Origin: an uncultured Treponema sp.
Lineage (GTDB): Bacteria; Spirochaetota; Spirochaetia; Treponematales; Treponemataceae
Assembly: GCA_905236465.1 (NCBI GenBank)
Contig: CAJOQA010000169.1
Coordinates: forward strand, 1-21,024
Reading direction: 5' to 3'
Length of the DNA stretch: 21,024 nucleotides
A model generated the notes under the pieces. That model was given only the letters and a program-made list of their open reading frames with translations, was not told the DNA's origin and ran no database searches. Within the stretch, counting starts at the first letter, position 1. The number at the start of each line of letters is the position of its first letter. The translations under genes were made by a program, and so were the position numbers. Positions 14,799 through 21,024 of the stretch are shown piece after piece.

Positions 14799-16177
14799 AC
14801 AGCACTTATGTCAATATGTTTAATTGCGGCTACAGGATTTTCTGCATATTCTTCCTTTGGAATCTCCACGCCACTTAAAAGAGAAAGTTTTTGCAATGTA
14901 TCTTCAATTGTGCAATGCTCACTTTCGTCTTGGCAGAGGAAGGCTTCTATTTCAGAATGTTTATCTATAGCCTCATCAATTTCAGGAGAGCCACCTCTCT
15001 GATAAACATTCGCAAGAATCATCTCTTCTTGCTGCGTATAATCTGCAATCCATTTTTTTACCTTTTGAACAGCTTTAAGTGTCATAGGACCGCAAACTCT
15101 TCTTGAAAGACGACTTATACTTGCAAGAATATCGATTGCTGGATAATGTTGCTTTTGACCTAAAGCCCTACTCAAAACAATGTGCCCATCTATAGTTCCG
15201 CGGACTTTATCTGCTATTGGCTCATCCATGTCATCGCCATCTACTAAAACTGTGTAAAAGGCTGTGATACTTCCCTTGTCATTGTTACCAGCTCTTTCAA
15301 AAAGTTTAGGAAGCATATCAAAAACACTAGGGGGATAGCCCCTTTGAGCAGGGGGTTCTCCTGCTGCAAGTCCAATTTCACGTTGTGCATGGGCAAAACG
15401 GGTAACGGAATCGAACATCAACATTACGTCTTTTCCCTGATCCCTAAAATACTCAGCAATTGCCGTTGTGACATAGGCTGCCCTAAGACGGGCTATTGAA
15501 GGCTGATCGCTAGTTGCTACAACTATAACAGATCTCTTTAGCCCTTCAGGGCCAAGGTCTCGATTTATAAAGTCAAGAACTTCCCTTCCACGCTCACCAA
15601 TTAAGCCAATAACATTAATATCAGCAGAGGTATTTCTTGCAATTATTGAAAGAAGGGTACTTTTTCCAACCCCAGAACCTGCAAAAATTCCCAAGCGCTG
15701 TCCCTTTGCCACAGTAAGCAAAGAATCAATGGCCCTTACACCAGTAACAACCCTACGATTGTTCGGCTTTCTTTCCATTGGATTTGGGGCTGATTTTGAA
15801 ACAGGGTAATGGATAGATGTTGCAATGTCACCCTTACCATCATAGGGGCGCCCTAGAGCATCAATGACCCTACCTAAAAGTTTTTCACCAACAGGAACTT
15901 GTAGCTGGTCTCCGCTAGCGGTAACAGAAGCCCCCACTTCTATTCCCTTAGTTTCTCCATAAGCCATTAGGCGGACAACCTTACCTTCAAGACCTACAAC
16001 TTCGGCAAACAGATCCTCCCTGCCATCTTTCATCTGAATACGACAAAGTTCACCTATCTCACTTCTAGGGCCAGAAGCTTCTATCATCAAACCTTTTACA
16101 GCAGTAACAAGCCCTGTATACTTAATTGTATCAGCATCTTTTACAGCGTCTATATATTTATTAAAAAAAGATTCCAC
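14795..16177 (-). CDS. fliI: Flagellum-specific export ATPase FliI
   Basis: The 460-aa ATPase that energises the flagellar type III export apparatus at the cytoplasmic face of the basal body; related to F1 beta subunits. Walker A is GSGVGKST (167-174), Walker B VMLMFD (251-256), and the diagnostic segment AAGEPPAQRGYPPSVF follows. The start is a GTG at 16177: no in-frame ATG exists before residue 31, and the N-terminal family region needs this start. The initiation region can form a small hairpin (16176-16197) with the G-rich GGGGTGG in the loop. It is 25 nt downstream of fliH. Confidence 0.96.
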   Translation of the reverse strand: MESFFNKYIDAVKDADTIKYTGLVTAVKGLMIEASGPRSEIGELCRIQMKDGREDLFAEVVGLEGKVVRLMAYGETKGIEVGASVTASGDQLQVPVGEKLLGRVIDALGRPYDGKGDIATSIHYPVSKSAPNPMERKPNNRRVVTGVRAIDSLLTVAKGQRLGIFAGSGVGKSTLLSIIARNTSADINVIGLIGERGREVLDFINRDLGPEGLKRSVIVVATSDQPSIARLRAAYVTTAIAEYFRDQGKDVMLMFDSVTRFAHAQREIGLAAGEPPAQRGYPPSVFDMLPKLFERAGNNDKGSITAFYTVLVDGDDMDEPIADKVRGTIDGHIVLSRALGQKQHYPAIDILASISRLSRRVCGPMTLKAVQKVKKWIADYTQQEEMILANVYQRGGSPEIDEAIDKHSEIEAFLCQDESEHCTIEDTLQKLSLLSGVEIPKEEYAENPVAAIKHIDISAV

Positions 16178-16202
16178 TTAGCCCACCCCGCTAAAGTAAA
16201 AT

Positions 16203-17135
16203 TTACAAATCAGGATTTATTACATCTGATTTGTTAACAGTTTTTATTGGTGAAATTTCAAGAATCTTTGTCTCAAGTTCACCCAACTGACTTGCAATTC
16301 TAGCATCAATAGCACCAAAGTCGGTCTCAACAATACAACCACCCCTGTCAACAGAAGAATCTTCCACGATTGAAATATTCTTTATATTTTCAACCTGAGT
16401 GATAAAATCTTTTATATGGTCAGTTGTAAGCTTAACATCCGCAAGATTAACCCTGAGAGTAACATCGCCACGGCCTTTTACTTTTTTAAGTGCCTGAACA
16501 ACATTTGCCATAATTACAGACTTTTGGTTTTCACTTAAGATTTTAACAACTTTTCTTGTCATTAAAAGCACAAGGTCTACAATCTGTTGCTCAGTGTTAT
16601 CAAGGATATCTTGCCGTTTATCTTGAACAGAATCAATTATCTTGTGCAATCGCTCAACTAAGCGGTCAGACTCTTGGCTTCCATTAAGGTAGCCTTCTTC
16701 ATGCCCTTTCGCATAACCATCTTTTCTTGCCTGGTCAAAAATTCTCTGCTCTTCCGCATGAGCTGAAGCTATAATCTGTTCAGCATCTTTATTTGCTTTT
16801 GAAACTACGTCAGAAGCTTCCTTTTCTGCATTATTTTTTATAATTGCAGCCTGGTCAGTCTGTTTCTTAACTTCATTAAAGGCAGTTTCTTCTGCATCTT
16901 TGATGATTTTATCAGCGTCAGTTTGGGCTTTTGTTATCATGCCCTGCTTTTCCGCTTCCCAATTCATCTTAAAGGCCTCTGCTTCTTTTCGCAGGTCATC
17001 AGCAGTAGGCCCAGTGTATTCAGCAACTTCTTCCTTTACTTCTTCAACAGGAGGTAGGAACTCTCTGTTTAGCTTAAGCAGGACTCCCCCTTCTTTTGTA
17101 TTTATCTGGTTTGGTTTGAATACAGTCTGTGCCAT
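16203..17135 (-). CDS. fliH: Flagellar assembly protein FliH
   Basis: A 310-aa regulator/stator of the FliI ATPase that tethers it to the C ring. The central part (about 45-190) is a Lys/Glu/Ala-rich coiled coil, and the C-terminal part (about 190-290) has the FliH/V-ATPase E-like domain (IVDLVLLMTRKVVK..., then DRGGCIVETDFGAIDARI). GGAG precedes the ATG, 46 nt after fliG. The N-terminus, with NQINTKEGGVLLKLN, is spirochaete-like and poorly conserved elsewhere. Confidence 0.93.
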   Translation of the reverse strand: MAQTVFKPNQINTKEGGVLLKLNREFLPPVEEVKEEVAEYTGPTADDLRKEAEAFKMNWEAEKQGMITKAQTDADKIIKDAEETAFNEVKKQTDQAAIIKNNAEKEASDVVSKANKDAEQIIASAHAEEQRIFDQARKDGYAKGHEEGYLNGSQESDRLVERLHKIIDSVQDKRQDILDNTEQQIVDLVLLMTRKVVKILSENQKSVIMANVVQALKKVKGRGDVTLRVNLADVKLTTDHIKDFITQVENIKNISIVEDSSVDRGGCIVETDFGAIDARIASQLGELETKILEISPIKTVNKSDVINPDL

Positions 17136-17181
17136 TTATTTCTCCATATAATCATGCTGTAAAAGTAGCTCGCACTTCCAA

Positions 17182-18243
17182 TCACACAAATTCGTCATCA
17201 GCAGAACGTGCAATAACAATTTCACCAGAATCTTCAAGACGGCGGATAACAGAAACAATCTTCTGCTGAGCTTCTTCAACATCCTTTAAGCGAACTGGTC
17301 CCATAAATTCCATATCTTCCTTTAACATAGAAGCTGCACGCTTTGACATGTTGCGGAAAATCTTATCCTGAACTTCGGTATCAACACCCTTAAGAGCCTT
17401 TGCAAGCTCCTGCTGGTCAACTTCACGAAGAACTTTCTGGATAGCACGGTCATCAAGCATAACAATATCTTCGAATACGAACATACGCTTCTTGATTTCT
17501 TCTGCCAATTCAGGATCATCTTCTTCCAAAGTCTCAATAATAGCCTTTTCACTAGAGCGGTCAACAAGGTTAAGGATTTCAACAATGGAATCAACACCAC
17601 CTGCAGCTGTGTAATCTTCACTAGACAGGGTTGAAAGTTTCTTTTCAAGAACACGCTCAACTTCGCGCAAAACATCAGGGGATGTACGATCCATAGTAGC
17701 CAAACGTTTTGAAACTTCTGGCTGAATCTCTGGAGGAAGATTCTGAAGTATAATAGAAGCTTTTTGTGGCTCCAAGTAAGCAAGAATAAGAGCAATGGTT
17801 TGAGGATACTCTTGCTGAACAAAGTTCAAAAGGTGAGTCGGGTCTGTGCGTCGGATAAAATCGAAGGGCCTTACCTGCAAACTTGAAGTAAGACGGTTGA
17901 TTATATCTATTGCCTTTTGACTTCCTAAAGACTTTTCCAAAAGTTCGCGGGCATAATCAATACCACCAGTAGTGATAAAGTTTTGTGCCTGCATCAACTC
18001 TTGAAATTCTTCAAGAACATTTTCTTTAAAATCTGCATCAATAGTTTCAAGGCGTGCAATTTCAAAAGTTAGCTGCTCTACCTCATCTTCTCTCAGATGT
18101 TTCATAACTTCAGAAGAAACATCTGAACCAAGTGCTACAAGGAATATAGCAGCTTTCTGGCGCCCATTTAGGCTCTTGTAATCTTTTGCACTGCCCTTCT
18201 TTTTAGCAGGCTGCTTTCCACCTGCAGAGCCCTGTTCTGCCAT
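17182..18243 (-). CDS. fliG: Flagellar motor switch protein FliG
   Basis: Rotor component of the C ring that contacts FliF, FliM and the MotA stator. At 353 aa it has all three domains: N-terminal FliF-binding region (LNGRQKAAIFLVALG, about 25-40), the middle domain with EYPQTIALILAYLEP (about 139-153), and the charged C-terminal torque helix region (FVFEDIVMLDDRAIQKVLREVD, quoted in part). GGAGG, located in the last codons of fliF, serves as its ribosome-binding site; only 3 nt separate the genes. Spirochaetes often have two fliG genes; this copy sits at the fliF-fliH position usually called fliG2. Confidence 0.96.
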   Translation of the reverse strand: MAEQGSAGGKQPAKKKGSAKDYKSLNGRQKAAIFLVALGSDVSSEVMKHLREDEVEQLTFEIARLETIDADFKENVLEEFQELMQAQNFITTGGIDYARELLEKSLGSQKAIDIINRLTSSLQVRPFDFIRRTDPTHLLNFVQQEYPQTIALILAYLEPQKASIILQNLPPEIQPEVSKRLATMDRTSPDVLREVERVLEKKLSTLSSEDYTAAGGVDSIVEILNLVDRSSEKAIIETLEEDDPELAEEIKKRMFVFEDIVMLDDRAIQKVLREVDQQELAKALKGVDTEVQDKIFRNMSKRAASMLKEDMEFMGPVRLKDVEEAQQKIVSVIRRLEDSGEIVIARSADDEFV

Positions 18244-18246
18244 ATT

Positions 18247-19959
18247 CTATTCCTCCATAAGCCATGTACGTATAAGCATAGCCACATCTTCTGGATGTTC
18301 CTTGGCCATAGCAATCGCATTTTCCTGAAGTTCTGCACGTTTGCGCTCTTCCACAGACATGGTAACTTCCATACCATCGTTCTTTGCATCCCAAAGGGCC
18401 TGCTCCCTTTCTGCCTGCTGCTTGCGCAAAAGTTCCTCTGCCCTAAGCCTTCTTCTACGTTCAATCTCTCTAGAGATAATCCTAAAGAGTATAAAGACAA
18501 CAAGGACAACCGCAACACCAATAAGAATCAAAAGAATCATGGTCTTGCGTTTTTGAGCCTTTCTAAAGGCAATATCTTCCTCTCTGAATAAATCAGAGCG
18601 ATCGTTTGCAATATTTGTAACTACAACAGAGTCACCTCTATCACGGTTATAACCTACTGAATTCTGAACTAAAAGAGTTGCCTGTTTAAGTTCATCTTCA
18701 GATAAAGGAACATATTCCCTCTCATAGCCACCATCCGGCTTTACACGAATTTTTCCCTGCTCATCATACAACGGATAATTCCACTTACCATCTATATTAA
18801 CAGAAAGTGTAAGGCGGGTAACAGAAGGTGCTGTGGTCTCTGTTACATGCTTTGTGTTAAGCGCATAATTACGCTTTGCACCAGTTTCTGTAGACTTACC
18901 TATCATGTTTGAAGCATCTACATAAACAGGAGGATTTTGTCCGTCTACACCAGCAACTCCTTCAGGATTATAGCCGGTACCCTCATACGTCTTGTCTACA
19001 GTCTCTTCTGATAAGATCAAGCTGTTAACAATAACAGAGTCATCATAAGGGGTATCCTTGTTATCTGGCTTTATTGTAATACCAGTATGTTCTTCTGACT
19101 CAGTATGCTTTTCAGACATATCCATATCAATTTTCATTGCTGCAATACGGACACGGTCATCAGTATAAATTGCTTGCAGAGATTTTAAGGCTGCTGCCTG
19201 ATATTCACTTTCCTGCTTGCGAATAATCTTATTGCGTTTTTCTTGAGCAGTAAGGGAATCAAACTGTTCCATTCCTTTAAAATCGTTTATCTCATCTCCC
19301 GTATTACCATCAACAATAGTAATATCTTCTTCTCTAAGACCTTCAACAGACCGCATTACCAAGTGTTGTATACCCTTAATCTGCTTCTTATTAGTAAGAA
19401 TATCACTACCAGGCTTTGCAAAGAGTATAACGGAAGCCGTTGTAGGCTTTTGCTCAGAAACAAAGGTAGCCTCTTCTGGAAGAGAAAGTTTTACATTTGC
19501 GCGAGCAATTCCGTCTAGCTGTCTAAGATGACCTTCAAGGGCAGTCTCCTGGGCACGCTGCCAATCAACTTTATTATTAAAGGCTGACTGTGACCACTTT
19601 TTTGTGTCAAAGAGCGCATACGGATCCTTTGCATTGGGTTCGTATCCTTCAGCAACCAACTTAGCCCTATAGGTTCTAGCTATGCTTTCGCTATCTACCG
19701 AAATATAGCCATCTTGAGAAACATAGGATCGTACATTGTCCTGATCAAGCCTTGTGACTATAGCAGACCTCTGAACCTCATCTGTAACGGGTGAGTTAAA
19801 AAGGCGTACCGTTGTCGGCTGTGAAGAAAAACGGAACAAGAAGATTACGGCAACAAGAATAACAACAATTATTCCTATAAGGATTCCCTTTTGGACGGGA
19901 GTCCACTTACCCCACTTGTCTTTTACTGTATCATATCGTTTTTTAAACCATTCGTTCAT
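18247..19959 (-). CDS. fliF: Flagellar MS-ring protein FliF
   Basis: Inner-membrane protein that builds the MS ring of the basal body. With the start at 19959 it is 570 aa, with transmembrane helices near residues 24-43 and 474-493, periplasmic ring-building domains between, and a C-terminal FliG-binding tail ending AMLIRTWLMEE. The frame is open eight codons further to an ATG at 19983, but GGGAGGGG lies four bases before the ATG at 19959, so the shorter form is chosen. That initiation site lies in an 8-bp hairpin (19951-19979). The fliE-fliF gap of 134 nt is the longest in the operon and carries further hairpins and a possible promoter. Confidence 0.95.
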   Translation of the reverse strand: MNEWFKKRYDTVKDKWGKWTPVQKGILIGIIVVILVAVIFLFRFSSQPTTVRLFNSPVTDEVQRSAIVTRLDQDNVRSYVSQDGYISVDSESIARTYRAKLVAEGYEPNAKDPYALFDTKKWSQSAFNNKVDWQRAQETALEGHLRQLDGIARANVKLSLPEEATFVSEQKPTTASVILFAKPGSDILTNKKQIKGIQHLVMRSVEGLREEDITIVDGNTGDEINDFKGMEQFDSLTAQEKRNKIIRKQESEYQAAALKSLQAIYTDDRVRIAAMKIDMDMSEKHTESEEHTGITIKPDNKDTPYDDSVIVNSLILSEETVDKTYEGTGYNPEGVAGVDGQNPPVYVDASNMIGKSTETGAKRNYALNTKHVTETTAPSVTRLTLSVNIDGKWNYPLYDEQGKIRVKPDGGYEREYVPLSEDELKQATLLVQNSVGYNRDRGDSVVVTNIANDRSDLFREEDIAFRKAQKRKTMILLILIGVAVVLVVFILFRIISREIERRRRLRAEELLRKQQAEREQALWDAKNDGMEVTMSVEERKRAELQENAIAMAKEHPEDVAMLIRTWLMEE

Positions 19960-19979
19960 TTTCCCCTCCCGTGAACGAA
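19951..19979 (-). promoter_or_regulatory. Hairpin with the fliF ribosome-binding site in its loop
   Basis: Minus strand TTCGTTCA (19979-19972) pairs perfectly with TGAACGAA (19958-19951). The 13-nt loop contains GGGAGGGG, and the last two bases of the ATG are in the 3' arm. Possible translational control site; predicted from sequence only. Confidence 0.6.
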
Positions 19980-20005
19980 CCATATTTTAATACCCATAGC
20001 ATTCC

Positions 20006-20061
20006 CACATAACTATGTGAATTAATTGCACTATTGTAACACAATAATTGCAATTTGAAAA
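20006..20061 (-). promoter_or_regulatory. Structured fliE-fliF intergenic region with possible internal promoter
   Basis: Minus strand TTTTCA (20061-20056), 17 bp, TACAAT (20038-20033) with an extended TGT before the -10. The same stretch has nested inverted repeats: AATTGCA/TGCAATT (20024-20030 with 20049-20055) enclosing ATTGT/ACAAT (20033-20037 with 20041-20045), and next to it CACATA/TATGTG (20006-20019). It may be a promoter with operator, or a structured leader of fliF. Confidence 0.4.
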
Positions 20062-20093
20062 GGGTTTACCAGACTTAAAGCGCTCTTTTAAAC

Positions 20094-20429
20094 TTATCTT
20101 GTCTGTGAAAGTTCGTTCCAACCACTTATCAGACGGTCAATAACAGTCTGCGCAAGGCTAAGAGACATCTTGGCCTTTGCCATAGCAGTAGTAACATCAT
20201 GAATATCTACACTATCAGGATCGGTTATAACTTTTTCCTGAAGTTTTGAAACTTCAATTTGCTGGTCATTCATTGCAGAAGCAGCTTCTAAAAGCATGGA
20301 CTCAAAAGACCCATGAACCTTTTCACTTTTGCCTGAATCTAAAGCCTTTTGGCTCCCCATCAAGGCTTTTGTACCAATATGAGCAGGATCTGATCTGTTA
20401 AGTTCAAGACTTCCTATAGTAAAATCCAT
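20094..20429 (-). CDS. fliE: Flagellar hook-basal body protein FliE
   Basis: A 111-aa adaptor joining the MS ring to the proximal rod. The conserved C-terminal half is clear: FESMLLEAASAMND, then VITDPDSVDIHDVTTAMAKA and the terminal SLSLAQTVIDRLISGWNEL helix (quoted in parts). AAAGGAG precedes the ATG; flgC ends 21 nt upstream. Confidence 0.93.
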   Translation of the reverse strand: MDFTIGSLELNRSDPAHIGTKALMGSQKALDSGKSEKVHGSFESMLLEAASAMNDQQIEVSKLQEKVITDPDSVDIHDVTTAMAKAKMSLSLAQTVIDRLISGWNELSQTR

Positions 20430-20450
20430 CTATTGCTCCTTTTATAAAAA

Positions 20451-20909
20451 TCATTGACCAATCTGCAAAGCGGCCGCGAACATTTCCTTGCTCCCCTGAA
20501 TTACAGAAGAGTTTGCTTCGTAAGCCCTGTTTGCGCTTATCATGTCAACCATTTCATTTACAATATTTACGTTTGGATATTCAACATACCCTTTATTTGG
20601 CCCTGATTTTATTGCATCAGGATGGTCTGGGTCATAAACCATACGTCCCTGTTCGGTATCTTTTACAATTTCCCTTACTCGCACACCTTTTCCAGGTCCA
20701 TTATCCTGATCTACATTTACAAAAGGAAGTCGCCAGGTCGGATGCTCGCTTGCAATAGGCTCAATAACAACGGACTGCTTACGGTACGGACCACCTTCCT
20801 GTGTCCTTGTTGTAGTAGCATTAGCAATATTATTAGAAATTACATCACCTCTAAGCCTTTCAACACTCATGCCTGTTGCGGCAATATTTATACTAGTAAA
20901 AAGTCCCAT
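20451..20909 (-). CDS. flgC: Flagellar basal-body rod protein FlgC
   Basis: Proximal rod subunit, exported by the flagellar type III system without a cleaved signal peptide. At 152 aa it has both rod-family ends: N-terminal SINIAATGMSVERLRGDVIS with NNIANA (residues 6-31), and C-terminal NEMVDMISANRAYEANSSV. The middle YVEYPNVNIVNEM segment is typical of FlgC. TAGGAG precedes the ATG, 12 nt after flgB. Confidence 0.96.
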   Translation of the reverse strand: MGLFTSINIAATGMSVERLRGDVISNNIANATTTRTQEGGPYRKQSVVIEPIASEHPTWRLPFVNVDQDNGPGKGVRVREIVKDTEQGRMVYDPDHPDAIKSGPNKGYVEYPNVNIVNEMVDMISANRAYEANSSVIQGSKEMFAAALQIGQ

Positions 20910-20921
20910 TATTTACTCCTA

Positions 20922-21024
20922 TCAAACCTTTTTCATCACAGTATTAACCTGATTGAATTCAAAATTCTCCAGTTGGGTAAGCAGTCTGTACTGCATCTGA
21001 ATCTGAACAATATTCATAGCTTCC
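20922..21024 (-). CDS. flgB: Flagellar basal-body rod protein FlgB (C-terminal end only)
   Basis: Only the last 33 codons are in the window. The peptide EAMNIVQIQMQYRLLTQLE and its ending NTVMKKV fit the C-terminal amphipathic helix of FlgB, and the position directly before flgC, with a 12-nt gap, supports this. The 5' part and the operon promoter lie beyond the right edge. Confidence 0.85.
   Translation of the reverse strand, partial: EAMNIVQIQMQYRLLTQLENFEFNQVNTVMKKV

Noticed and set aside
17322..17822. 166-codon frame inside fliG on the same strand
   Set aside because: Out-of-frame shadow with skewed Leu/Phe content; fliG is intact.
19960..19983. Longer FliF start
   Set aside because: GGGAGGGG is correctly placed only for the ATG at 19959, and the extra residues encode the hairpin arm.
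1..21024. Mobile elements, CRISPR arrays, phage genes or attachment sites
   Set aside because: No transposase, integrase, regularly spaced direct repeats or terminal inverted repeats are visible, and the tRNA has no flanking duplicated 3' end.

Overview
The window looks like a chromosomal segment of a Treponema-type spirochaete. The evidence is the spirochaetal flgB-flgC-fliE-fliF-fliG-fliH-fliI-fliJ motility operon, a spoVG / tRNA-Gln / rplY / tilS cluster similar to the one remembered from Borrelia, RNase Y, low-to-moderate GC, and short exported proteins of a treponemal style. Species cannot be decided from the sequence alone. No insertion sequence, prophage, CRISPR array or other mobile element is visible, so this is core genome with a few lineage-specific genes.

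Left block (1-6829, all minus strand; transcription runs right to left): GH27 alpha-galactosidase, rpsD, a 129-aa unknown, ispE, spoVG, tRNA-Gln(TTG), rplY, tilS, and a truncated exported protein with helical repeats. It combines translation (S4, L25, tRNA-Gln, tRNA-Ile lysidinylation), isoprenoid synthesis and the RNA/DNA-binding regulator SpoVG. Two intrinsic terminators sit unusually close (14-18 nt) upstream of the start codons of tilS and the alpha-galactosidase.

Middle block (6844-12964): a divergent promoter region separates a small secreted protein (minus) from a lipoprotein (plus). The lipoprotein is followed by a two-domain M16 zinc peptidase and then by rny (RNase Y). The stop codon of rny overlaps that of the next, convergent gene.

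Right block (12961-21024, minus): the flagellar rod / MS-ring / switch / export-ATPase operon from the 3' end of flgB through fliJ. Its last gene is an ASKHA-fold (DUF4445/RACo-like) ATPase with a four-cysteine N-terminal cluster, 8 nt downstream of fliJ.

The most unusual signal is a recurring promoter layout. For rpsD, ispE and the M16 peptidase, the -35 box (TTGAnn) contains the TGA stop codon of the upstream gene, followed by exactly 17 bp and a good -10. For ispE and the M16 peptidase the start codon lies only 7-9 nt after the -10 and no Shine-Dalgarno is present, so both are predicted to give leaderless or near-leaderless mRNAs. At the M16 gene a 12-bp perfect inverted repeat would bury the same start codon in any read-through transcript but not in the leaderless one. 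Structured initiation regions also occur at rpsD (15-bp inverted repeat), fliF (8-bp hairpin with the SD in its loop) and fliI.
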